Shown: positions 1-5,223 of the stretch, piece by piece
How the letters are laid out: every line of letters begins with the position of its first letter
Position numbering within the stretch: position 1 is the first letter of the stretch
DNA from: CAWVWD01 sp965662365
Lineage (GTDB): Bacteria; Bacteroidota; Bacteroidia; Chitinophagales; Saprospiraceae
DNA length: 6,621 bases
Reading direction: 5' to 3'
Assembly: GCA_965662365.1 (NCBI GenBank)
Contig: CBFIHR010000137.1
Coordinates: 1 to 6,621, forward strand
Position numbers and translations under genes: made by a program
Notes under the pieces: model-generated
Told to the model about the DNA's origin: nothing
Database searches by the model: none
The model's input: only the letters and a program-made list of their open reading frames with translations

Positions 1-2334
1 GGTGATTTGAATAGTGACCTCAATCCGTTCGAAGTTCGTCATCCGTTGAATGATGTGTCGTATGGAGGGAGTTTGGAATATAGTACGAAAGGTTTTGGGT
101 TAAAATTATTGGCGACTCGTGGGATTTTTCGGGCAGAGGATAGAGCGAGGAACCGTAATGGCGATTTTATTGCTCACGCTAATTTTAATCGCTCTTTGAA
201 TGTCGAAAATCAGTTGTATGATGCGTCGATTATGGCGACTTTTTATAGTGATAATGGGCGATTATTGTCCAAAACGGCTTTTGTAAGTCCGTATGTTTCG
301 ATTGGTTTAGGTGGAACAGCTTTTGAGACTTTTGGTGATTTAAAAGATGCGAATGGACGATCATATTATTATTGGTCAGATGGTAAGATTTATGATACGC
401 CCGAGCAGTCGCTCCCGCCAAATGTCAATGAGTTACAACGTGATTTTGAGTATGAAACGAATTTAGAGATTTTAGATCCAGAAGGTATATTTTACTCTAA
501 TTTGGTTTGGAATATTCCGTTTGCTATTGGTTTGAAATGTAGAATTACGGATAGATTAAATGCGAATTTAGAGGTGTTAGGTCGTTATACGTCAACGGAT
601 TATTTAGATGGTGTAAGTATCCGTGGCAATGTCGATGATAATGATTTTTACGGTATGATTTCGCTTTCGATACACTATAATTTTGGACGAAAGTCCGAGG
701 ATTTTTTACCGCCAACTTTTTATACTTCTGGGGAGCGGAAGGAGGTCGAGACGATAGAAACGAAGGAAATAAGTACGGTTAGCGAACGACCGACGAATGA
801 ATCGGAAATTGAATTGACAAAAACTGAACTGAAAATAACTCCCAAAACAGAGGTTGAAAGAGAACCTCAAAAGGTAGAACCGGAAAGGGTTTTGGAAGTA
901 GAAAAACCTACTACAACCGAGGTCGAAAAGATAAAAACGGAAACAGCAATTGTGGAGGAATCGACAACTATTATTGCGAAAGCAAAAGAAAAAACGGAAA
1001 AAATCGAAGTTGTCGAAGTGCCAAAAGGGAAAGTCGATACGTTAATTGTTGAAAAAATCAACGTTGTAGAAATGCCAACTTTATTGTTAAATGACAAGGG
1101 TTTCAGCGTCGAAAAGCAAACGTATTTGGAAGTGCAGCAGACTCGATTAGAAGTCGCTGAACTGAATGAACAGGCAAATGCTTTGTTGAAAAATTATGAG
1201 GCGATAAAAGCCGATAGTTTTGTGATTTTAAATCAAAAAATTGATGTGCTGAGTGATAAATTGGAAGACTATCAACAATATATGATTCAACTGGCTATTC
1301 GAGGAAACTCGGATTATACAACGCCTGAAAATCAGGCAATTGAACGAGAAGTTTCGTCATTGGAACAAGAAACGGAGGCTTTGCGTCAGAAGTATCGAGT
1401 CTTGGTGTTAGGCGAAGAATCGCCGGAAGTTGTAGAAACGCAATTAGAGAAAATCCGAAAAGAAAACGAAGTCAATAAAGCGAAAATTCAAGCCTTGGAG
1501 GCCGAAGTTGCTGCTTTAGAGCAACAGAAAAATGAGGCTACGACAAATGAAAAAGGCTCCGTTGAATCTTCAAAAACGCTGAAAAATATTACAAATATCG
1601 AGCATATTGTGGTTGGTGCTATTAATCCTGACACCGCTCAATATATACGAGGTTCGGCGGCGAATAATACGGTTATTCCTGTTTTGTCGGATTCGATGAC
1701 AGCAGTTGTCAATATTTATGAAGCGAAAATTCAATCTTTATCAAACGAAGTAAATCGACTAAATACAGAGGTGATTCCTGAAAAAGATCAAACGATTCAG
1801 TTTTTGAATACCAAAGTGATGGAGTTGCAAGGTGAATTAAAAGGCATTAAAGAAACGAATAAATATTATGCGGATTTATTTCAAAAACAAATCGCTGCAT
1901 TACAACAAGAAATTACGAAATTAGGTAAAATAGAAACGAAAGTAGTTGAAAAAGTCGTGCAAGTACCCGCTGAACCTACAAAAATCGTTTCGTTACAGGA
2001 TTTGGTTAAAGATTTTGGTGTGACGAATATTTATTTTGATAATGGCAGTACAGCGTTGAAAACGGAGTTTAACGGGCAGCTCAATCGTGTCGCTTCGATG
2101 ATGCAACAGCACCCCGAAATCGTAGTCATTCTAAAAGGTTACACGGATAAATCTGGAAATTCAGCACTGAATTTGCAATTGTCTAAAAAACGTGGCGAGG
2201 TGGTAAAAACTTATTTAACTAAGCAAGGTATTTTGGCCAGTCGCATTGATGTCCGTTATTTTGGTGAAAATACCGCAGGTACGGCTAATGATGCGTTTTC
2301 TCGTAGAGTTGAAGTACAAATGTTGATTAATTAA
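1..2334 (+). CDS. OmpA-family outer-membrane protein with long coiled coil (5'-partial)
   Basis: The frame is open to the window edge, so the 5' end is missing and the TTG at base 7 is not a real start. Residues are counted from base 1; 777 are visible. Residues 1-231 are rich in alternating aromatic/polar strands and end in YNFGR, as in an outer-membrane beta-barrel. The opening GDLN resembles the first strand of Bacteroidota barrels such as DUF6089, so perhaps only a signal peptide and a strand are lost (inference). Residues about 245-360 are a Glu/Thr/Lys/Val-rich linker. About 365-655 is mostly heptad-like coiled coil. About 670-777 is an OmpA C-terminal domain with IYFDNGS at 677-683 and GYTD at 713-716. 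D716 and R731 have the 15-residue spacing of the Asp/Arg pair that binds diaminopimelate in Acinetobacter OmpA. The likely role is tethering the outer membrane to peptidoglycan. The class is secure; the exact role is not. Confidence 0.9.
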   Translation, partial: GDLNSDLNPFEVRHPLNDVSYGGSLEYSTKGFGLKLLATRGIFRAEDRARNRNGDFIAHANFNRSLNVENQLYDASIMATFYSDNGRLLSKTAFVSPYVSIGLGGTAFETFGDLKDANGRSYYYWSDGKIYDTPEQSLPPNVNELQRDFEYETNLEILDPEGIFYSNLVWNIPFAIGLKCRITDRLNANLEVLGRYTSTDYLDGVSIRGNVDDNDFYGMISLSIHYNFGRKSEDFLPPTFYTSGERKEVETIETKEISTVSERPTNESEIELTKTELKITPKTEVEREPQKVEPERVLEVEKPTTTEVEKIKTETAIVEESTTIIAKAKEKTEKIEVVEVPKGKVDTLIVEKINVVEMPTLLLNDKGFSVEKQTYLEVQQTRLEVAELNEQANALLKNYEAIKADSFVILNQKIDVLSDKLEDYQQYMIQLAIRGNSDYTTPENQAIEREVSSLEQETEALRQKYRVLVLGEESPEVVETQLEKIRKENEVNKAKIQALEAEVAALEQQKNEATTNEKGSVESSKTLKNITNIEHIVVGAINPDTAQYIRGSAANNTVIPVLSDSMTAVVNIYEAKIQSLSNEVNRLNTEVIPEKDQTIQFLNTKVMELQGELKGIKETNKYYADLFQKQIAALQQEITKLGKIETKVVEKVVQVPAEPTKIVSLQDLVKDFGVTNIYFDNGSTALKTEFNGQLNRVASMMQQHPEIVVILKGYTDKSGNSALNLQLSKKRGEVVKTYLTKQGILASRIDVRYFGENTAGTANDAFSRRVEVQMLIN

Positions 2335-2365
2335 CGATGAACGGCCGCTTTGCTGACACAAAATA

Positions 2366-2401
2366 AAAAGGCAAAATTCGATTTATCGAATTTTGCCTTT
2401 T
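2366..2401. terminator. Bidirectional intrinsic terminator between convergent genes
   Basis: The arms at 2366-2381 and 2386-2401 form a perfect 16-bp stem closed by a TTTA loop. On the plus strand the stem runs into TTTTGTTTTATAA; on the minus strand the arm ends in a T-run continuing TATTT. It lies between the stops of the OmpA-like gene (2334) and the oppositely oriented DUF4294 gene (2447), so one hairpin probably ends both transcripts. Confidence 0.9.
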
Positions 2402-2446
2402 GTTTTATAACGATTGTGTGAAAATATTTTGAATCAAGCCGAGCTG

Positions 2447-3106
2447 TCAATCGTCTTTTACTCCAACGGTATGAGAAATATTCATCCCGCTAAGAATCAC
2501 TTCTAAAATGGGATCTGCCTCGGGGTCGTATCCTTCTTTGATGTCGATATCGTACATTTTGCTGAAGGTACTCCAGTAAGTTGCTGAAAATCCACCTCTT
2601 AAATCTTTAACTAAGTCGTACATTGGAATGTCTAATTCTCGCTCAATCATTTTAATAAGGATTCGGCCTTGAGTACGAGTGAGTTTTTTTAACGGTTCTT
2701 TGAAGTTATCTTCTAATTCTTTTTGTAATCGTTTGATATGTTTTTTACGATTGCGTTTTTTCATATCGTTTGTAGTTTCCTCTAACTCACGGAAAAGGCG
2801 AATCGCTTCAACAGCATACGGATAAACTTGATTTGCATGGTAACGCATTCTGAGGTAGTGACGACGTTCTTTGCTGCTTTTGAATTTACGCATCGAAGTC
2901 ACGGAAACATCCTCTAACTCTGCCATAATAATGGTGTCTCCTTCCTCTGATATGATCACAGTCACGACTTGTCCGTCGATTTCTGTTTTAAATGTTTCTC
3001 TGGTTTTTTCTTGAGTCGTTGTATCCTTTTTTTCTTCGGCTACTTTTTGGCTAAAAGCAGTGAAAGATATTATCATCAGTGCGAGTAAAAATACAGATTT
3101 TTTCAT
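2447..3106 (-). CDS. DUF4294 domain-containing secreted protein
   Basis: This is a 219-residue protein with an N-terminal signal peptide: MKK, a hydrophobic run, then TAFSQ at 16-20, the SPase I-type end common in Bacteroidota. Residues 21-45 are a charged spacer. About 46-205 match my memory of the DUF4294 family: a short beta-rich lead-in ending in ELEDVSV, a basic segment with RRHYLRMRY, the signature VYPYA at 94-98, a basic amphipathic helix, LTRTQGRILIKMIERE at 142-157, and an acidic C-terminal part. No catalytic residues are evident and the family has no established function. The predicted place is the periplasm. The start ATG (complement of 3104-3106) directly precedes the signal peptide and has no Shine-Dalgarno sequence, which is usual in this phylum. 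The gene is alone on its strand here, convergent with the OmpA-like gene and divergent from the lipoprotein at 3482. Family call firm, function unknown. Confidence 0.88.
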   Translation of the reverse strand: MKKSVFLLALMIISFTAFSQKVAEEKKDTTTQEKTRETFKTEIDGQVVTVIISEEGDTIIMAELEDVSVTSMRKFKSSKERRHYLRMRYHANQVYPYAVEAIRLFRELEETTNDMKKRNRKKHIKRLQKELEDNFKEPLKKLTRTQGRILIKMIERELDIPMYDLVKDLRGGFSATYWSTFSKMYDIDIKEGYDPEADPILEVILSGMNISHTVGVKDD

Positions 3107-3360
3107 AGTTGCATTTTTGAGTTTAACTGCTTTAATAGCAATTGGTGTTTACGAGTGTAATATGCCAAAATTTATTCCAAGTGAGGTGTTTGTGAATTTT
3201 AGGGTTGTAAATCAAGGAATTGTAATGCAAATCAACCTATTGTTTTTATTCCTGTTGCTTTTTGTCGTTTCCTAAAAATAAACCTAAAATTATAATTTCA
3301 CGCTCTTACTTCAGACGAATATATCTGATAAAGTGACCACAAAAATTGTTAATCTTTCGC

Positions 3361-3368
3361 TATTTTTG
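3361..3368 (+). promoter_or_regulatory. Candidate -7 promoter element TATTTTTG
   Basis: TATTTTTG matches the Bacteroidota -7 consensus TAnnTTTG exactly and lies about 113 bp upstream of the lipoprotein start at 3482. The usual TTG near -33 is absent at normal spacing; the nearest is at 3346-3348, too close. A competing weak candidate is TTG at 3426-3428 followed 20 bases later by TATTTTG at 3449-3455, which is one base short of consensus and only 26 bp from the ATG. Short AT-rich motifs like this arise often by chance. Confidence 0.25.
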
Positions 3369-3389
3369 TTGATGTTTACAGAAACTTTC

Positions 3390-3424
3390 TGCATAAAATT
3401 TATTTATAAAATGTTTTTTATGCA
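3390..3424. repeat. 9-bp inverted repeat upstream of small lipoprotein gene
   Basis: TGCATAAAA at 3390-3398 is perfectly complementary to TTTTATGCA at 3416-3424, with 17 bases between. It ends 57 bp before the ATG at 3482. It could be an operator half-site pair or a leader hairpin. There is no T-run after it, so it is not an intrinsic terminator. The repeat is certain; its function is unknown. Confidence 0.45.
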
Positions 3425-3481
3425 ATTGATATTATACTGCAACAGTGGTATTTTGTTGCTAAATTGTTAATTCAACTTTAA

Positions 3482-3739
3482 ATGACACGAAAAATATTTA
3501 TAATTTGCTTGTTGACGAGTTTTTCAAGTATAATGTTCTCTGGCTGTTTTACGCCTGACGATATTAAACTAACGGAAGCTCAAAAAAAACAACATGTTGA
3601 CTCCATTTATCAGTTGGAATACAAACGGTTACAACCGATAATGGATGAGAATTGCGAAAAGAATTTTGATAAATTAGTAAATCGTGCTGTTGATTCTTTA
3701 GTCAATGTCTACTTGGATTCTACTAAATATGATTATTAA
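3482..3739 (+). CDS. Small predicted lipoprotein, first of a tandem pair
   Basis: This 85-residue protein has a lipoprotein signal: MTRK, a hydrophobic core, and the lipobox MFSGC with the acylated Cys at 22. The mature part is only about 64 residues, highly charged and predicted helical, with VDSI at 39-42, a second Cys at 58 and VDSL at 70-73. Acidic residues at 26-27, just after the anchor Cys, recall the acidic surface-export signals described for Bacteroidota lipoproteins, but the match is loose. The next gene shares the pattern of lipobox, L-(T/N)-x-x-Q, VDS, Cys, then twelve residues and DS, so the two are probably diverged duplicates. I recognise no named domain. The ATG is chosen because the signal peptide starts there; it has no Shine-Dalgarno sequence. 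An envelope anchor role is inferred; the function is unknown. Confidence 0.75.
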   Translation: MTRKIFIICLLTSFSSIMFSGCFTPDDIKLTEAQKKQHVDSIYQLEYKRLQPIMDENCEKNFDKLVNRAVDSLVNVYLDSTKYDY

Positions 3740-3743
3740 TTTA

Positions 3744-3765
3744 TTTCGAGATTCATTTTCGAGAT
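3744..3765 (+). repeat. Short direct repeat TTTCGAGAT
   Basis: TTTCGAGAT occurs at 3744-3752 and again at 3757-3765, a period of 13 bases, just after the stop of the first small lipoprotein gene. It may be a replication-slippage duplication or a protein-binding pair. No function can be assigned. Confidence 0.35.
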
Positions 3766-3809
3766 CCGTTTTTTTAAAACTTTATAAAGAGCCTTTAAAA
3801 ACGTACTAA

Positions 3810-3835
3810 CCTACCTGCCGATAAGAGGAGGTAGG
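3810..3835. repeat. GC-rich hairpin CCTACCT...AGGTAGG upstream of second lipoprotein
   Basis: CCTACCT at 3810-3816 pairs with AGGTAGG at 3829-3835 around a 12-base loop. It stands out in a very AT-rich 115-bp gap. The loop and right arm contain GAGGAGG, which looks like a Shine-Dalgarno sequence but lies about 20 bases before the ATG at 3855, too far for standard use. The form CCTACCTGCCG...GGTAGGG recalls intergenic palindromes built on CCTGCCG/CGGCAGG that I remember from flavobacterial genomes; this could be a decayed copy. No T-run follows, so it is not a terminator. Confidence 0.45.
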
Positions 3836-3854
3836 GCATCAATTACAAACTAAT

Positions 3855-4157
3855 ATGAAACGCATTTTTTATTTAATATTTGCTATCAGTTTTTTAATAA
3901 GCTGTGTGCAAGGCGAACCCGAATTGAATAAACGTCAGGCACGACAAATTCAAAAAATGATCGAGTACAAGGTCGATTCTTTGCAAAAGGCACAGCAGAA
4001 GATTTGTTATCAAATGGTTTTAGCCGTTGCCGAACCTAAGGCCGATTCGATTATTATGGAGTTTGAATATGAAGCGATTAATGAAGCTTTGGATAAACCT
4101 CAAAAACCGGATAAACCTGAAAAGCCTAAGGTGGAAATTCCAGAATTTGAAGAATAA
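3855..4157 (+). CDS. Small predicted lipoprotein, second of a tandem pair
   Basis: This 100-residue protein has a lipoprotein signal: MKR, a hydrophobic core, and the lipobox LISC with the acylated Cys at 17. The mature region is predicted helical and carries ELNKRQ at 23-28, VDSL at 40-43, Cys at 51 and ADSI at 63-66. The Cys-to-Asp spacing of 13 is the same as in the gene before it. Between the first VDS and the Cys it is eight residues shorter than that gene. The C-terminus is different: a KPQKPDKPEKPK stretch at 81-92 and an acidic end, a flexible tail that could extend away from the membrane or bind a partner. The gene lies 115 bp after its neighbour in the same direction. No terminator is evident between them, so co-transcription is possible. 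I do not recognise a named family. Confidence 0.75.
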   Translation: MKRIFYLIFAISFLISCVQGEPELNKRQARQIQKMIEYKVDSLQKAQQKICYQMVLAVAEPKADSIIMEFEYEAINEALDKPQKPDKPEKPKVEIPEFEE

Positions 4158-4478
4158 CTCCAACAATATAAGGTATCAGCGTCCTTAATCGTTTTCTCAT
4201 ACTGTTGTATATTCTACTACATATTTTCTTAGGAATTGATCTCATTTGATTAGATAAAAAAGGTCAATAAATGCCTTGATAAGCTGATTTTTAATTTGTA
4301 AAAATACTAAAGTCAATATTAGGTTAATGATAAACTTTATTATAAAAGTTTGATAACGAGTTGATTAGGTCAATTTTTACAAAAAAATCGTAAAAATAAA
4401 AAACAAGTAGTAATTTCGTTATGTAAATCATTATTAATAAAAGTCTGAATCTAAAAATATACTTCAAAAAATATACTT
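4158..4478. other. AT-rich intergenic region (321 bp), no gene seen
   Basis: No credible coding frame, RNA gene or clear terminator was found between the second small lipoprotein and the thioredoxin-fold gene. It contains two weak AT-rich hairpins: AAACTTT/AAAGTTT at 4332-4338 and 4345-4351, and ATTTTTAC/GTAAAAAT at 4373-4380 and 4390-4397. Neither has a good T-run. I found no exact TAnnTTTG promoter box with a correctly spaced TTG. A 12-bp direct repeat ends the region at the start codon. Confidence 0.6.
4453..4478 (+). repeat. 12-bp direct repeat abutting the start codon
   Basis: AAAAATATACTT occurs at 4453-4464 and 4467-4478 (period 14), and the second copy ends at the base before the ATG at 4479. 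This is the translation-initiation region of the thioredoxin-fold gene. It has no Shine-Dalgarno sequence, and an unstructured A-rich leader is typical of Bacteroidota initiation. The duplication may be slippage. Confidence 0.5.
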
Positions 4479-5027
4479 ATGAAAAAAGTGCTGACGTTTT
4501 CTTTGATATTAGCAATGACCTTTTCATTGTCATCATGTAAATTTCCTTCAGGTGCGAATGCTTCAAAAACCATTAAATGGCAAGAGATTGAAAAAGTCGC
4601 TAAGAAAAAAAGTAAAAAGAAGAAAGTCTTCATCGAAGTTTACACAAATTGGTGTGGCTGGTGTAAACGCATGGAGAAAACGACTTTTAATGATCCTCAA
4701 ATTGCACGGTATATCAATACACATTTCTATGCTGTGAAGTTTGACGCAGAATCACGCAAACCGATATCATTTCAGGGGAAAACGTTCAATTACTCTACTG
4801 CTGGTCGTCGAGGTCGGCATGAGTTAGCGACTATGTTTATGCAAGATAATGATAAAGTTGGTTATCCGACGTTGGTGTTTTTGGATGAAAATCTGGAAAT
4901 TATTCAGGCGGTGCCGGGTTACCGTTCGAGAGAAGAGTTTGAAGTTATTGCTACTTACTTCGCTGAAGAACATTACAAAACAACGCCTTGGTCGGAGTAT
5001 GAAGAAAATTATCAGCCTGTTTTATAA
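4479..5027 (+). CDS. Lipid-anchored thioredoxin-fold protein (CGWC)
   Basis: This 182-residue protein has a lipoprotein signal with lipobox SLSSC, acylated Cys at 20. A Lys-rich stretch (42-49) is followed by the first thioredoxin strand VFIEVYTNW and the redox motif CGWC at 59-62. The context WCGWCKRMEKTTF fits the Thioredoxin_7/DUF255-like branch, close to the DsbD C-terminal domain, rather than classical thioredoxin (WCGPC). The cis-Pro is in GYPT (Pro130), followed by LVFLDE and the GY strand near 147. All catalytic elements are present, so it is probably an active disulfide oxidoreductase or thiol reductase in the envelope. The lack of acidic residues right after Cys20 suggests it stays on the periplasmic side of the outer membrane (inference). 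Residues 92-118, between the first half and the helix before cis-Pro, look like a family-specific insert. The gene is alone, with a strong terminator after it. Substrate unknown. Confidence 0.9.
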   Translation: MKKVLTFSLILAMTFSLSSCKFPSGANASKTIKWQEIEKVAKKKSKKKKVFIEVYTNWCGWCKRMEKTTFNDPQIARYINTHFYAVKFDAESRKPISFQGKTFNYSTAGRRGRHELATMFMQDNDKVGYPTLVFLDENLEIIQAVPGYRSREEFEVIATYFAEEHYKTTPWSEYEENYQPVL

Positions 5028-5044
5028 AAAATAAAAAAATACGT

Positions 5045-5078
5045 AAAAGGCGTTCAAATTCAATTTTGAACGCCTTTT
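5045..5078. terminator. Intrinsic terminator after thioredoxin-fold gene
   Basis: AAAAGGCGTTCAAA at 5045-5058 pairs perfectly with 5065-5078 (14 bp) around the loop TTCAAT. The plus-strand side ends in TTTTGTATGTTTTT. An A-rich run precedes the stem, so it could also work on the opposite strand. It starts 17 bp after the stop codon at 5027. Confidence 0.88.
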
Positions 5079-5122
5079 GTATGTTTTTAAAATACTACTT
5101 ACCTTTCGGACGTTTAGAGTTA

Positions 5123-5205
5123 TTGAGGTCGGAAGTATTGACGTGTTGAGGTGTTGACGGTTATCATTCAGATTTAAACATCAACACCTCAACAAAACAT
5201 CAACA
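5123..5205. repeat. Repeat-rich leader with perfect 14-bp inverted repeat
   Basis: TGTTGAGGTGTTGA at 5144-5157 is perfectly complementary to 5181-5194, with 23 bases between. The left side carries TTGA at 5123, 5138, 5146 and 5154 (the last three spaced 8 apart), and the right side carries TCAA at 5181, 5189 and 5200. AAACATCAACA is also repeated directly at 5176-5186 and 5195-5205. The block lies between the previous terminator and the ATG at 5224, so it is either the operator/promoter region or the leader RNA of the MORN-like gene. There is no T-run, so it is not a terminator. It resembles short interspersed TCAACACC-type repeats that I recall from flavobacterial intergenic DNA. Repeat certain, role unknown. 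Confidence 0.65.
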
Positions 5206-5223
5206 TCAGAATAAAACAAAGAC

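Larger units (their letters stand above)
3107..3481. other. Divergent AT-rich intergenic region (375 bp)
   Basis: This gap separates the start of the minus-strand DUF4294 gene from the start of the plus-strand lipoprotein gene, so it must hold promoters for both. I see no credible gene in it. A plus-strand frame from 3060 to 3275 is open, but it overlaps the DUF4294 signal-peptide region and has a hydrophobic, low-complexity translation. The region contains a 12-bp AT-only palindrome at 3287-3298, an exact Bacteroidota -7 box at 3361-3368 and a 9-bp inverted repeat at 3390-3424. I found no exact -7 match facing the DUF4294 gene. Confidence 0.7.

Noticed and set aside
867..1097. 76-residue minus-strand open frame, Ser/Thr/Val/Phe-rich
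   Set aside because: It is antisense to the Glu/Thr/Lys/Val-rich linker of the OmpA-like protein and has no independent features.
3060..3275. 71-residue plus-strand open frame with a hydrophobic translation
   Set aside because: It overlaps the DUF4294 signal-peptide end antisense and the divergent promoter region, has no recognisable pattern, and its hydrophobicity reflects T-rich DNA.
3287..3298. Perfect 12-bp palindrome AAATTATAATTT
   Set aside because: It is made only of A and T in a very AT-rich region, so it is expected by chance, and it is not placed relative to a promoter.
4332..4397. Two AT-rich hairpins considered as a terminator for the lipoprotein pair
   Set aside because: They lie more than 170 bp after the stop codon, have 7-8 bp AT-rich stems and no following T-run.
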